Assembly (NCBI RefSeq): GCF_020687545.1
Contig: NZ_JAJEQX010000023.1
Coordinates: 1-64,000, forward strand
Direction: 5' to 3'
Source: Ruminococcus turbiniformis
GTDB lineage: Bacteria > Bacillota > Clostridia > Lachnospirales > Lachnospiraceae
DNA length: 64,000 bases
The position numbers and the translations under genes are program-made. Below, piece by piece: positions 25,856 through 35,557 of this stretch (position 1 is its first letter; each line of letters opens with the position of its first letter). The notes beneath the pieces are model-generated. The model saw nothing but the letters and a program-made list of their open reading frames with translations. It made no database searches and was not told the DNA's origin.

Positions 25856-26923
25856 TTACGCCGCACCCGCGCAGTGCTCAATCACAATTCCATGCGCAAT
25901 CCCCGGCACGCTGGCTCCTTCATTATAACTGACAGTGGACATAAGCGCCCCCGTCGGCACAAAAAGGACCCGCTTCCACTCCCCTTTCTCGACTTTCGGC
26001 AGGATAAAGGACGCAAGCGTAACCGCCGCACAGCCGCAGCCGCTTCCTCCCGCATGGGTATCCTGTGTCTCGCGGTCAAACACAGTCAGTCCGCAGTCCA
26101 AATGACGCTTCCGTATGTCATATCCCTTTCCCCTGGCCAGATCGTACAGAATCGACTGTCCGATCAGTCCGAGATCCCCGGTAATGATCCGGTCATAGTC
26201 CTCCTCTGACCGACCCATATCAAGAAAATTCTGCACAATCGTGTCCGTCGCCGCAGGCGCCATGCACGCCCCCATGTTCTGGGAGTCTTTCAGTCCGTAA
26301 TCTACAATCTTCCCGACAGTCACTCCTGTGATTCTCACATGACTCATACGGGCGGTATTTTCCTCTCCTGCCCCCGTCGTTTCCGCCGTATCCGCTCTGT
26401 GCACAATGAACGCCCCACTGCCCGTCACTGTCCACTGAGCTGACAGAGGCCGCTGGTTCGCATATCCCAGCGGAAACCGGAATTCCTTTTCCGCGCTTCC
26501 GAAATGGCTGGACGTTACCGCCAGCATATACTCCCCGTACCCGGCCGCAGCGCTCATTGCCGCCAGCGCCAGAGCCTCTCCCGATGTGGAACACGCACCG
26601 TAGAGCCCGAACATGGGAATATGCAGCGATTCTGCGCCCATGGAAGTGGCGATTCCCTGTCTGAGCAGATCTCCGCCGAACAGATATCTGATCTGACTGT
26701 CCTTTATACGTGCCTTTCCCACTGCCAGCACACAGGCATCTTTCTGCATCGTGCTCTCTGCTTCCTCCCACGTCTCCGCCCCAAACAGATTGTCTTCCCC
26801 TGCCACATCAAACAGCTTTCCCAGCGGCCCCTCTGCTTCTTTGCTCCCGACTACAGATGCCGCACTCACAATAAACGGCGCATTTTCAAAAAAAATACTT
26901 TGTTTCCCACTGGTCTGGTTCAT
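25856..26923 (-). CDS. spoVAD: Stage V sporulation protein AD
   Basis: About 355 residues, thiolase-fold protein of the SpoVA dipicolinate channel. Recognisable parts are NAPFIVSAASVVG, FGLYGACSTSGEALALA (about 126), the SSHFGSAEKEFRFPL region and GGSGCGCAAVTLAS near residue 290. SpoVAD binds dipicolinic acid. The ATG at 26,923 has AGAGG 9 bases upstream; an upstream in-frame ATG at 27,007 would add a basic stretch not typical of the family. Expressed with spoVAE; spoVAC is divergent. Confidence 0.92.
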   Translation of the reverse strand: MNQTSGKQSIFFENAPFIVSAASVVGSKEAEGPLGKLFDVAGEDNLFGAETWEEAESTMQKDACVLAVGKARIKDSQIRYLFGGDLLRQGIATSMGAESLHIPMFGLYGACSTSGEALALAAMSAAAGYGEYMLAVTSSHFGSAEKEFRFPLGYANQRPLSAQWTVTGSGAFIVHRADTAETTGAGEENTARMSHVRITGVTVGKIVDYGLKDSQNMGACMAPAATDTIVQNFLDMGRSEEDYDRIITGDLGLIGQSILYDLARGKGYDIRKRHLDCGLTVFDRETQDTHAGGSGCGCAAVTLASFILPKVEKGEWKRVLFVPTGALMSTVSYNEGASVPGIAHGIVIEHCAGAA

Positions 26924-27041
26924 ATGCTTCTGCCTCTTTCTTTCCTTTTTCACTGAAGCGGCATTTCTGCCGCGCTCTGTTGTCATTACAGGAAGCATTA
27001 TTTTCACTTTTCGCGGGAAATATGTACGAAGCAGAAAAATC

Positions 27042-27059
27042 CCGAATATTTTTATTCGG
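27042..27059. repeat. Palindrome between divergent spoVA genes
   Basis: CCGAATA-tttt-TATTCGG, a perfect 7-base inverted repeat in the 270-base region between spoVAD and spoVAC. Each arm holds a GAATA, the core of a forespore sigma (SigF/SigG) -35 element, one facing each way. Matching -10 elements could not be fixed with confidence. The rest of the gap shows no ORF. Confidence 0.45.
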
Positions 27060-27193
27060 AACGGCAGATACTGAATCTGAGCAAAAACAGAATTAACAAA
27101 AGCAAATGGAACAAAAAAACAGATCGGACAGAAAGGCCGCCTCTGACAGCACGCCCCGGAAGGCGGCGGAAAGGGAGAACAGGAGAATAATAT

Positions 27194-27655
27194 ATGGACA
27201 AAATACAGAAATTAAAACAGGAAAAGGAATATGAACAATATGTAAAACAGAAAACACCCCGGCACAATGTGTGGCTTGACATGATTCGCGCATTTGTCAC
27301 CGGCGGGTCAATCTGTCTGATCGGGCAGGTGATTTATCACTACTGCCAGATCAGACAGCTCAGTTCTGACGACTGCAGCAGCTGGACTTCACTGATTCTT
27401 GTACTCTTAAGCGTCATTCTGACCGGAACAGGCATCTATCCGCGCATCGCGAAGTGGGGCGGCGCAGGGGCGCTTGTCCCGATCACAGGCTTTGCGAACT
27501 CTGTCGCTGCCCCCGCCATCGAATACAAGAAGGAAGGACAGGTCTTCGGCATCGGCTGCAAGATCTTCACCATCGCCGGCCCTGTCATTCTTTACGGCAT
27601 TTTTACAAGCTGGACGCTCGGCCTTGTATACTGGCTTTGGAGCGCTGTCTCATAA
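27194..27655 (+). CDS. spoVAC: Stage V sporulation protein AC
   Basis: 153 residues with about four membrane segments. The N-terminal cytoplasmic part ends with FVTGGSICLIGQVI, and GGAGALVPITGFANSVAAPAIEYKKEG (about 93-118) is the family hallmark. SpoVAC is a mechanosensitive component of the dipicolinic acid channel. GGAG lies 8 bases before the ATG. In the classical operon spoVAC precedes spoVAD on the same strand; here it is on the opposite strand, so the set is split and needs its own forespore promoter. Confidence 0.92.
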   Translation: MDKIQKLKQEKEYEQYVKQKTPRHNVWLDMIRAFVTGGSICLIGQVIYHYCQIRQLSSDDCSSWTSLILVLLSVILTGTGIYPRIAKWGGAGALVPITGFANSVAAPAIEYKKEGQVFGIGCKIFTIAGPVILYGIFTSWTLGLVYWLWSAVS

Positions 27656-27662
27656 ATCCCCA

Positions 27663-27690
27663 GACTTATGAACGTCGCCTGAACAAAATC
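27663..27690. repeat. Dispersed terminator-flanking repeat, copy A
   Basis: A 28-base segment beginning GACTTATGAACGTCGCCTG is 24/28 identical to 50,314-50,341 (copy B). Both copies directly abut an intrinsic terminator hairpin in the same orientation. It lies between spoVAC and malQ. Confidence 0.6.
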
Positions 27691-27691
27691 A

Positions 27692-27709
27692 GGGGGCCAA
27701 AAAGCCCCC
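27692..27709. terminator. Bidirectional terminator between spoVAC and malQ
   Basis: GGGGGC-caaaaa-GCCCCC, a 6-base-pair GC stem between two converging genes. On the minus strand it is followed by a T-rich stretch (TGATTTTGTT) and on the plus strand by TCATTCT. It lies 5 bases beyond the malQ stop. Confidence 0.75.
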
Positions 27710-27714
27710 TCATT

Positions 27715-29214
27715 CTAAACATCCTGATCGCACTCCGGCATTCTTCCGTAGAGTTTCGTCACCCTGGCGATCTCTCTGACCGTCTCTTTATCAAATTCCT
27801 TCTTCTTCATACGCCACACCCAGTTGCCGCCCAGCGTGGACGGAATGTTGATGCGCGCCTCGCTTCCCAGACCGAGATAGTCCTGCATGGGAATGACACA
27901 GAGATCTGCCACGCTGCTCATGGCCATGGCGATAAAGTCCCCCGCCAGCGTGTCTTCGTCAAGGCGCGGCTTGCACATATATTCTTTCGCAAAATCTCGG
28001 GCAGGTTTTCCGACCTCATGATACCATCCTCTCGTCGTATCGTTATCATGCGTTCCCGTATATACAACACAGTTTGTCGGATACGTGTGCGGCAGATAGT
28101 TTGCGGACTCTCTGGAATCAAAGGCAAACTGGAGCACCTTCATTCCCGGAAAACCGCTGTCTTTCAACAATTTCAGGACACTCGGAGTTAAGAATCCCAG
28201 GTCTTCGGCGATGATCTCCGGGCGTCCGAGTTTCGCTTCAACCGCACGGAAAAGCTCCATCCCCGGTCCCGGCATCCATTTGCCGTTCACCGCGGTCTCC
28301 TCCCCGTAAGGAATCGAGTAGTACTCGTCAAACCCGCGGAAATGATCGATACGCACAACGTCATAGAGACGGAAGCAGTATTCGATTCTGCGGATCCACC
28401 ATTCGTAGCCTGTCTTTTTATGGTATTCCCAGTCATAGAGCGGATTGCCCCAGAGCTGTCCTGTTGCAGAAAACGCATCCGGCGGGCATCCCGCCACACC
28501 TGTGGGTTCGTTGTTCTCATCAAACTGGAACAGCTCCGGCGCCGCCCATGTATCCGCACTGTCAAACGCTACATAGATCGGGATATCTCCGATGATTCTG
28601 ACGCCCTGCTTATTCGCATATGCGTGAAGTTTTTTCCACTGGCGGTCAAACTCATACTGCTGGAAGCGGTAAAAGCCGATGGCGTCTGCAAGCTCTCTGC
28701 GCGCCTGCTCAAGGGCGGCCTCTTCCCTGTTCTTAAGCGGCGCCTCCCACTCATTCCAGCTCACGCCGCCGTTTTTGTCCTTGATCGCCATGTAAAGGCT
28801 GTAATCTTCCAGCCAGAATGCATTTTCTGTGACAAATGCCTCATATTCCTCATCCGGCTTAAAGCGCTCGTACGCTTTTCTGAGCACTTTGAATCTTGCC
28901 TTATAGATTTTTTCGTAATCGATACAGTCCTCCCGGTCTCCGAAATCATATGCCTTACATTCTTTCTTCGTAAGAAGCCCCTCGCGGATCAGCGTCTTCA
29001 GATCGATAAAGTATGGATTTCCGGCATATGTGGAGAAAGACTGGTACGGGGAATCCCCGTAGCCAGTCGGTCCAAGCGGCAGGATCTGCCAGTAGCTCTG
29101 CCCTGCTTCCTTCAGCATATCCACGAATTTGTAAGCTTCTTTTGAAAAGCATCCGATCCCGTATTTTGAGGGAAGGGAGAATACCGGTAATAAGATTCCG
29201 CTTGCTCTTTTCAT
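27715..29214 (-). CDS. malQ: 4-alpha-glucanotransferase
   Basis: 499 residues, GH77 amylomaltase. Visible landmarks are KRASGILLPVFSLPSKYGIGCFS at the N-terminus, WQILPLGPTGYGDSPYQSFS (about 38-57), VRIDHFRGFDEYYSIP (catalytic Asp, about 290), IAEDLGFLTP (acid/base Glu, about 337) and YTGTHDNDTTRGWY. It transfers glucan segments between chains. The GGAGG site 5 bases before the ATG at 29,214 sets the start. It follows glgP by 10 bases, so debranching by transfer and phosphorolysis are co-expressed for glycogen or maltodextrin use. Confidence 0.96.
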   Translation of the reverse strand: MKRASGILLPVFSLPSKYGIGCFSKEAYKFVDMLKEAGQSYWQILPLGPTGYGDSPYQSFSTYAGNPYFIDLKTLIREGLLTKKECKAYDFGDREDCIDYEKIYKARFKVLRKAYERFKPDEEYEAFVTENAFWLEDYSLYMAIKDKNGGVSWNEWEAPLKNREEAALEQARRELADAIGFYRFQQYEFDRQWKKLHAYANKQGVRIIGDIPIYVAFDSADTWAAPELFQFDENNEPTGVAGCPPDAFSATGQLWGNPLYDWEYHKKTGYEWWIRRIEYCFRLYDVVRIDHFRGFDEYYSIPYGEETAVNGKWMPGPGMELFRAVEAKLGRPEIIAEDLGFLTPSVLKLLKDSGFPGMKVLQFAFDSRESANYLPHTYPTNCVVYTGTHDNDTTRGWYHEVGKPARDFAKEYMCKPRLDEDTLAGDFIAMAMSSVADLCVIPMQDYLGLGSEARINIPSTLGGNWVWRMKKKEFDKETVREIARVTKLYGRMPECDQDV

Positions 29215-29224
29215 TTCTTTCCTC

Positions 29225-31477
29225 CTATAAATGCCAGATGTCTCTGTTGTACTCTTCGATCGTTCTGTCTGATGAGAAGAATCCTGCTTTTGCGATATTA
29301 ACAAGTGCCATCTTCGCCCATACTTTCCTGTCCGCGTAAGCGGCAAGCGCTTTCTCCTTTGTCTCCTTGTAGGAGTCAAAGTCAAGCAGTGTCATGAACC
29401 AGTCTTTGCCGATCAGCTCTTTCTGAAGACGTGCCAGATTCTCCTCGCAGCCGATCGCAAGCATCTCGTCGCTTGTGATAAAGTCTACCGCCGCCTTGAT
29501 CGCCTCGTTCTCCTCGTAGTAGTCTTTCGCCACATAGTCAGCCTTCGCGTAGTGCTCGATGACCTCGCTGCTGGAAGCGCCGAACACGAAAATGTTGTCG
29601 TCGCCTACCGCCTCGTGAATCTCCACGTTCGCCCCGTCTTCTGTGCCAAGCGTCACAGCGCCGTTTAACATGAATTTCATGTTTCCTGTTCCGCTCGCCT
29701 CTTTGGATGCAAGGGAGATCTGCTCAGAGATATCGCATGCCGGGATCAGCTTGCCGGCCTTTGTCACGTTATAGTTTTCCACCATCACAACACGGAGATA
29801 TTTGTTCACTTCCGGGTCGTTATTAATCAGCTCCTGCAGACAGAGGATCAGGTGAATAATATCTTTTGCGATCACATATGCCGGAGCCGCCTTCGCGCCG
29901 AAGATCGCTGTCACCGGGGCAGACGGGATTTTGCCCGCCTTGATCTCCAGATACTTATCGATAATGTAGAGCGCGTTGAGCTGCTGGCGCTTGTACTCGT
30001 GAAGACGCTTTACCTGGATATCAAAGATCGTATCCGGGCTTATTTCGATTCCCTGTGTTGCTTTCAGGTAAGTACACAGATCTTTCTTGTTCTCATATTT
30101 GATTGCAAGAAGTTCATTTAAAACCTTCTCGTCGTCTTTGTACTTCAGAAGCTTTTCAAGCTCTGCAGCGTCTTTTTTGTACCCCTCGCCGATTGTTCTG
30201 TCGAGGAATGCGCTCAGGCGCGGATTGCAGTGAATAAGCCAGCGGCGGAATGTGATTCCGTTTGTCTTGTTGTTGAACTTCTCCGGATAGATTCTGTAGA
30301 AGTTGTTCAGCTCAGAGTCTTTTAAGATCTCTGTGTGCAGAGCCGCCACACCGTTTACGCTGAATCCGTAGTGGATATCAATATGCGCCATATGAACCGT
30401 GTCATTCCGGTCAATAATGGCCACGCTTTCGTCCTCGTACTTCCTTCTCACTTTGTCATCCAGCACTTCGATAATCGGAACGAGCTGGGGAACTACTTTC
30501 TTTAAGTAATCCACCGGCCACTTCTCCAGAGCTTCCGCGAGGATCGTATGGTTTGTGTACGCGCATGTGCGGGATACCACATCAATCGCGTCGTCCATGT
30601 CCATTCCTCTCTCCATGAGAAGACGGATCAGTTCCGGGATCACCATCGTCGGATGCGTGTCGTTGATCTGGATCACCGCATAGTCAGGAAGGTCGTACAG
30701 AGTGCAGCCTTTCGCCGTACACTCGTCAAGAATAAGCTGTGCGCCGCTGCTGACCATGAAATACTGCTGATAGATACGGAGCAGTCTTCCCTGCTCATCG
30801 CTGTCATCCGGATAGAGGAAGAGTGTCAGGTTCTTCTCGATATCTTCCTTATTAAAATCAATTCCGTCTTCAACAATCGTCTCATCGACAGAATCGAGAT
30901 CAAAAAGATGAAGTTTGTTTGTCTTGTTATTATAGCCGGTCACTTCGATGTCATACATTCTTGCGCTGACATTGAGCCCTTTAAAGCTTACCGGATATGT
31001 CACGTCTGTTTTTTTCAGCCAGGATTTTTCTTCAATCCACGGGTTTGGAGTCTCTTTCTGAAGGTGATCCTCAAACTCCTGTTTAAAAAGACCGAGGTGA
31101 TAGTTCAGGCCAATTCCGTCTCCGGCAAGGCCCAGTGTGGCGATGGAGTCCAGAAAGCACGCCGCAAGACGTCCCAGACCGCCGTTTCCAAGCGACGGCT
31201 CCGGCTCGGCCTCCTCGATCTCACAGATATCCTTTCCATTTTTCTCAAGCATCTCTTTTACTTCCTCATAGATGCCGAGGTTGATCATGTTGTTGGACAG
31301 AAGTTTTCCGATCAGGAACTCTGCCGAAATATAATAAAGCTTTTTCCTGCTGTCTGTGCGCTCCTTCTCTGCCGCCATCTCCTGTACTACAGACAGAAGC
31401 GCACCGTAAATTTCTTTGTCTGACGCTGCCGCGACTGTTTTTCCAAGATATGCTTCCACTTTTTCCTGAATGTTCAT
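29225..31477 (-). CDS. glgP: Glycogen/alpha-glucan phosphorylase
   Basis: 750 residues, GT35. [19 protein letters not shown] (about 95), QINDTHPTM (about 270) and [28 protein letters not shown] (about 588-615, with the PLP-binding lysine) are intact, so it should be active. It releases glucose-1-phosphate from glucans. It is shorter than the 800-residue Bacillus and E. coli enzymes, apparently through a shorter N-terminus and loops, not by decay. AGGAG precedes the ATG. It shares a divergent control region with the AraC regulator at 31,681. Confidence 0.96.
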   Translation of the reverse strand: MNIQEKVEAYLGKTVAAASDKEIYGALLSVVQEMAAEKERTDSRKKLYYISAEFLIGKLLSNNMINLGIYEEVKEMLEKNGKDICEIEEAEPEPSLGNGGLGRLAACFLDSIATLGLAGDGIGLNYHLGLFKQEFEDHLQKETPNPWIEEKSWLKKTDVTYPVSFKGLNVSARMYDIEVTGYNNKTNKLHLFDLDSVDETIVEDGIDFNKEDIEKNLTLFLYPDDSDEQGRLLRIYQQYFMVSSGAQLILDECTAKGCTLYDLPDYAVIQINDTHPTMVIPELIRLLMERGMDMDDAIDVVSRTCAYTNHTILAEALEKWPVDYLKKVVPQLVPIIEVLDDKVRRKYEDESVAIIDRNDTVHMAHIDIHYGFSVNGVAALHTEILKDSELNNFYRIYPEKFNNKTNGITFRRWLIHCNPRLSAFLDRTIGEGYKKDAAELEKLLKYKDDEKVLNELLAIKYENKKDLCTYLKATQGIEISPDTIFDIQVKRLHEYKRQQLNALYIIDKYLEIKAGKIPSAPVTAIFGAKAAPAYVIAKDIIHLILCLQELINNDPEVNKYLRVVMVENYNVTKAGKLIPACDISEQISLASKEASGTGNMKFMLNGAVTLGTEDGANVEIHEAVGDDNIFVFGASSSEVIEHYAKADYVAKDYYEENEAIKAAVDFITSDEMLAIGCEENLARLQKELIGKDWFMTLLDFDSYKETKEKALAAYADRKVWAKMALVNIAKAGFFSSDRTIEEYNRDIWHL

Positions 31478-31568
31478 GGTAAATCTCCTTTCACATTACT
31501 GCATTCGTGTTTTGTTTCTGTCCGCCGCTCTTTTTCCGGAATGCGGACTTCAGCATCTGATATTCATT

Positions 31569-31598
31569 TTAATATGCTTTTGTGCGGATTTCTTGCAA
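31569..31598 (-). promoter_or_regulatory. glgP promoter sharing its -35 box with the AraC promoter
   Basis: Minus strand TTGCAA (31,593-31,598), 18 bases, TATTAA (31,569-31,574). TTGCAA is its own complement, so the same six bases can serve as -35 box for the plus-strand promoter as well. A choice between the two promoters is therefore likely. Confidence 0.45.
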
Positions 31599-31622
31599 TA
31601 TACTTCCCTTTTATTGTACAAT
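31593..31622 (+). promoter_or_regulatory. Promoter of the AraC regulator
   Basis: TTGCAA (31,593-31,598), 18 bases, TACAAT (31,617-31,622). It overlaps the glgP promoter at the -35 box. Confidence 0.5.
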
Positions 31623-31680
31623 ACTATCATAATTTTTATACCGAAAGACTCATATGACAGCGAAGGAGGAACTCCGGCAT

Positions 31681-32574
31681 ATGAATATCAGCGAATATCA
31701 GAACTACCACGAGACAAAATCCCACACGGCAGCGGATTTCCCGTATAACACGTATATCTGCTCGATCCCGGCAGATTTTCCTTCCGTGCCCCTGCACTGG
31801 CACTCCGAACTGGAGCTCATCGTCATTAAGAAAGGCCGGGGGATCGTTTCCGTCGATCTGCAGAAACAGGAAGTCGCCTCCGGAGACATCGCACTCATCC
31901 GCCCGGGCCGGCTTCATTCCATTGAGCGTGACGGCGGGCACACAATGGAGTACGAAAATATCATACTCAAACCCGAGCTTCTCATTTCCGGGGAGAATGA
32001 CCTGTGCGCGGTCCGGTTTATCAATCCGCTCATGGAAGGCGCCATCCCCTCTGAAACTTTCCTTACTCCCGCACTCTCTTTCTACAGGGAAGCCGCGGAA
32101 TACATCCGTCAGATCGACCTTCTCTGCGGCACGCAGCCCGAGGGATATCAGCTTGCAGTGAAAGGGCTTTTATTTCAGTTCTTTTTCCTGCTCATCACTA
32201 ACCGCCGGGAAAAGGAAAAAGAGACCTCTTCCGCAGCGCAGACGAGATCTCTCGAAAAGATGAAAACGATTCTGAAATATGTGGAGGAGCACTACGCCGA
32301 CCATGTCACCATCGACGATATGGCTGAAATCACATGCTACAGCAAATCGCATTTTATGAAGTTCTTTAAGTCCCACATGGGAACCGGATTTATCGACTAT
32401 CTCAACGACTACCGGCTGACCATGGCAGAACGGATGCTTATGTCCTCCGACGCCCCTGTCCTGGAAGTCGCCCAGGCAAGCGGGTTTGACAACCTCTCCT
32501 ACTTTAACCGGATGTTCAAACGGAAGTACGGACAGGCGCCGGGAGTGCGAAGGAAGCGCCCCTTTTCCGCATAA
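31681..32574 (+). CDS. AraC-family regulator
   Basis: 297 residues. An N-terminal cupin (LHWHSELELIVIKKGRG, SGDIALIRPGRLHSI) senses a ligand and two C-terminal helix-turn-helix units (VTIDDMAEITCYSKSHFMKFFKSHMG; VLEVAQASGFDNLSYFNRMFKRKYG) bind DNA. The ATG at 31,681 was chosen because AAGGAGG lies 11 bases upstream; an ATG at 31,654 has no site. Divergent from glgP-malQ with overlapping promoters, so control of glucan use is the likely job. Confidence 0.88.
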   Translation: MNISEYQNYHETKSHTAADFPYNTYICSIPADFPSVPLHWHSELELIVIKKGRGIVSVDLQKQEVASGDIALIRPGRLHSIERDGGHTMEYENIILKPELLISGENDLCAVRFINPLMEGAIPSETFLTPALSFYREAAEYIRQIDLLCGTQPEGYQLAVKGLLFQFFFLLITNRREKEKETSSAAQTRSLEKMKTILKYVEEHYADHVTIDDMAEITCYSKSHFMKFFKSHMGTGFIDYLNDYRLTMAERMLMSSDAPVLEVAQASGFDNLSYFNRMFKRKYGQAPGVRRKRPFSA

Positions 32575-32629
32575 ACCTATACCGCATACGCACCGGATTC
32601 ACGCGATTTTCAATAATCAGGATTCGCTC

Positions 32630-33646
32630 TTATTTCCCGAATCCGCAGTTCGGATATGTGCATACGTCACAGTTCAGGCACAGGCCGCCTTCGCCGAGTA
32701 CGTGAAAGTCGTTCTCGCTCAGCCTCTCTCCTGCCACAACTCTTGGCAGAACAAGATCGAAGATCGTGCGCTTTGCGTACATAACGCACCCCGGCAGTCC
32801 CATAACCGGGATCTCTCCCGCATACGCCAGCATGAACATGGCCCCCGGCAGAACCGGCGCCCCGTAGGTCACAACCGTGTCCGTTGCGTTCCGGATGGCA
32901 AGCGGTGTCCGGTCATCCGGGTCCACGCTCATGCCTCCGGTACAGACGATCATCTGCGCTCCTCTGTCAATCCACTCACGGATCGCTTCAGTCACCATCT
33001 CCGGCTTGTCGTCGCAGACCGTATTTCCCATTACTTCCACACCGAGCTCTTCCAGTTTCCCTTTCACAACAGGGGTGAAGCTGTCCTTGATCCTTCCGTG
33101 GAACACTTCACTTCCCGTTGTCACGATTCCAGCTTTCAGCGCGCGGAAGGGCAGAATCTTGAATACCGGCTCATCCCCGCAGATCTCCTTGACGCGGTTC
33201 ATCTTCTCCTCCTCGATAACGAGGGGCACCACACGCATCCCCACGATCTTGTCGTCCTTCTTCACCGGGAAATTGCCATGTCTTGAAGCGAGCACCATCT
33301 GTCCCATCGCGTTTACCGCATTGAGCTTCTCCCGGTCGATTTTCAGCAGTCCGTCCGTTTCGGCAGTCAGCTCGATCTTTCCCTCTTTCGGCTCGGAAGC
33401 TTTCATATACTCTCCCTGGCACACCTGTCTTAAGATCTCTGCCGCCTCATTCTCATGAAGCATCCCTTCTTCTTTCTCCCACACATAGAGATGCTCTTTT
33501 CCAACCGAAAGAAGCACCGGAATATCTTCCTCCGTCACCACATGTCCTTTACGGAACACCGCGTCTTTCACCACACCCGGGATAATCTGCGTAATATCAT
33601 GGCAAAGCACGCTGCCTGCCGCATCTTCTGTTCTGATCAGTTTCAT
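32630..33646 (-). CDS. MoeA-like molybdopterin-binding protein with Cys-rich tail
   Basis: 338 residues. The MoCF/MPT-binding domain shows GIVTTGSEVFHGRIKDSF (about 168), VCTGGMSVDPDDRTP (about 236) and VMGLPGCVMYAKRT (about 288). The N-terminal part has MoeA-like domains but is short. The C-terminus GGLCLNCDVCTYPNCGFGK adds four cysteines that could bind zinc or an Fe-S cluster. No other molybdenum cofactor gene is visible nearby. Its ATG overlaps the nadE stop (ATGA), so it is translated with nadE. Confidence 0.75.
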   Translation of the reverse strand: MKLIRTEDAAGSVLCHDITQIIPGVVKDAVFRKGHVVTEEDIPVLLSVGKEHLYVWEKEEGMLHENEAAEILRQVCQGEYMKASEPKEGKIELTAETDGLLKIDREKLNAVNAMGQMVLASRHGNFPVKKDDKIVGMRVVPLVIEEEKMNRVKEICGDEPVFKILPFRALKAGIVTTGSEVFHGRIKDSFTPVVKGKLEELGVEVMGNTVCDDKPEMVTEAIREWIDRGAQMIVCTGGMSVDPDDRTPLAIRNATDTVVTYGAPVLPGAMFMLAYAGEIPVMGLPGCVMYAKRTIFDLVLPRVVAGERLSENDFHVLGEGGLCLNCDVCTYPNCGFGK

Positions 33647-35556
33647 TTTATCTCCTCCAGTTCCTTCATCCAAATATCCGCACATGCATCGCTCGGCATT
33701 CTCCAGTCCCCCCGCGGCGAGAGCGCCACCGTTCCGATCTTCGGCCCGTCCGGAAGACAGGAACGCTTAAACTGCTGGGAGAAAAACCTCCTGCAGAATG
33801 TCTTCAGCCATTTTAGTATCGTTTCCCTGTCATATTCCCCGTCAAATGTCGCCAGTGCCAGACGGAAGATTTTCGCCGGGCTGTAGCCGAAACGGATCAT
33901 ATAGTACAGGAAGAAGTCGTGCAGCTCATAAGGCCCTACCAGATCTTCTGTCTTCTGCGCGATATCGCCGTCCTTCGGCGGAAGCAGCTCCGGACTCACC
34001 GGCGTGTCGAGCACATCGTAGAGCACGTTCTTAAGCTTTTCATCTTCGGTCTCATCCGCCGCGTATTTGACAAGATGGCGCACAAGCGTCTTCGGCACAG
34101 AAGCGTTCACGCCGTACATGGACATATGATCTCCGTTGTAGGTCGCCCACCCAAGCGCCAGTTCCGACATATCCCCGGTTCCGATCACCATGCCGCCGGT
34201 CCGGTTCGCAATGTCCATCAGAACCTGCGTCCGTTCTCTCGCCTGCGCGTTTTCATAAGTAACATCATGATTTTCCGGATCCTGTCCGATGTCCCGGAAA
34301 TGAATATTCACCGCGTCCGCGATGGGCACTTCTTTTAATGTTGCCCCGGTTTTCCGCGCCATGTCGCAGGCATTTCTGTATGTCCGGTCCGTTGTACCGA
34401 AACACGGCATCGTAACAGCGATGATATCTTTCTTGTCTCTCCCGAGCATGTCAAACGCCCGCGCAGTCACGAGCAGGGCAAGCGTGGAGTCAAGACCGCC
34501 GGAGATTCCCACCACCGCAGTCCGGGCGTGGGTATGGGCCAGCCGCTTTTTAAGGCCCATGGCCTGAATCGTAAGAATCTCCTCGCAGCGTTCCTCCCGG
34601 ACTCTCTCGTCCGAAGGAACGAACGGCTTCTTCGGAAATGTTCTTGACAGTTCCGTCTCTTCTTTTTCCACGGAGAACGGCACCCGGATCAGCCTTCTCT
34701 CCTGCGCCGCCTTAAATGTCGTGTTCTTTCTCCGCTCACTTATGATTCTCTGCAGATCAAACTCGGAATAGATAATCCCGTTGTGATACCGTCTGGACTG
34801 AGCGAGAACTGCGCCGTTTTCAGCGATGATATTGTGTCCGCCGAACACCACATCCGTAGTCGACTCGCCCTCGCCCGCATTGGCGTACACATATCCCGCG
34901 ATCAGCCGCGCCGACTGGCCCGCGATCAGTTCTCTTCTGTAGGTATCCTTTCCGATCGTTTCATCGCTGGCCGAACAGTTTACGATCACAGTCGCACCTT
35001 CAAGCGCCGCCTGAATGCTGGGCGGCACCGGAGACCACACATCCTCGCAGATCTCCGCCGATACAACCAGTTCTTCCATATCCGTGTCAGCGAAAAGGAT
35101 CTGAGGACCAAAAGGCACCTGCTGTCCCTCAAAAATAAGATACCGTGCCTGATCCGGTCCCGGTGTGAACTGGCGCATCTCGTAAAACTCACCGTAGTTT
35201 GGAAGGAATGTCTTCGTCGTAAGTCCGATCACACTGCCCCGGTTCAGCGCCGCCGCCGCATTGTACAGCTTTCCGTACACACTGAGCGGCACTCCCACAA
35301 ACACGAGAATATCCCTGTCTTTCGTGTATTCCGCGATCTGGAGCAGCGCTTTCTTTGCTTCGCGCAGGAGAATATCCTGCGTAAAAAGATCTCCGCACGT
35401 ATATCCTGTCACGCACAGCTCCGGAAACGCGATAATCTTTGCTCCGTGATCACAGGCTTCTCCGATCGCTTCACAGATCTTCCCTGTATTGTATTCCACA
35501 TCCGCCACCCGGATATCCGGCGTCGCGGCTGCCACTCTGACAAAGCCGTCTTTCAT
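33643..35556 (-). CDS. nadE: Glutamine-dependent NAD synthetase
   Basis: About 637 residues. The N-terminal nitrilase-type glutaminase has the Glu-Lys-Cys triad in AFPELCVTGY (about 44), TKTFLPNYGEF (about 117) and SAEICEDVWSP (about 163). The C-terminal synthetase has the PP-loop GISGGLDSTLAL (about 360) and MVIGTGDMSELALGW. It amidates nicotinic acid adenine dinucleotide to NAD. The ATG at 35,556 follows GGGGGA and lies one base after the hslO stop, showing tight coupling. Confidence 0.96.
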   Translation of the reverse strand: MKDGFVRVAAATPDIRVADVEYNTGKICEAIGEACDHGAKIIAFPELCVTGYTCGDLFTQDILLREAKKALLQIAEYTKDRDILVFVGVPLSVYGKLYNAAAALNRGSVIGLTTKTFLPNYGEFYEMRQFTPGPDQARYLIFEGQQVPFGPQILFADTDMEELVVSAEICEDVWSPVPPSIQAALEGATVIVNCSASDETIGKDTYRRELIAGQSARLIAGYVYANAGEGESTTDVVFGGHNIIAENGAVLAQSRRYHNGIIYSEFDLQRIISERRKNTTFKAAQERRLIRVPFSVEKEETELSRTFPKKPFVPSDERVREERCEEILTIQAMGLKKRLAHTHARTAVVGISGGLDSTLALLVTARAFDMLGRDKKDIIAVTMPCFGTTDRTYRNACDMARKTGATLKEVPIADAVNIHFRDIGQDPENHDVTYENAQARERTQVLMDIANRTGGMVIGTGDMSELALGWATYNGDHMSMYGVNASVPKTLVRHLVKYAADETEDEKLKNVLYDVLDTPVSPELLPPKDGDIAQKTEDLVGPYELHDFFLYYMIRFGYSPAKIFRLALATFDGEYDRETILKWLKTFCRRFFSQQFKRSCLPDGPKIGTVALSPRGDWRMPSDACADIWMKELEEIK

Positions 35557-35557
35557 C

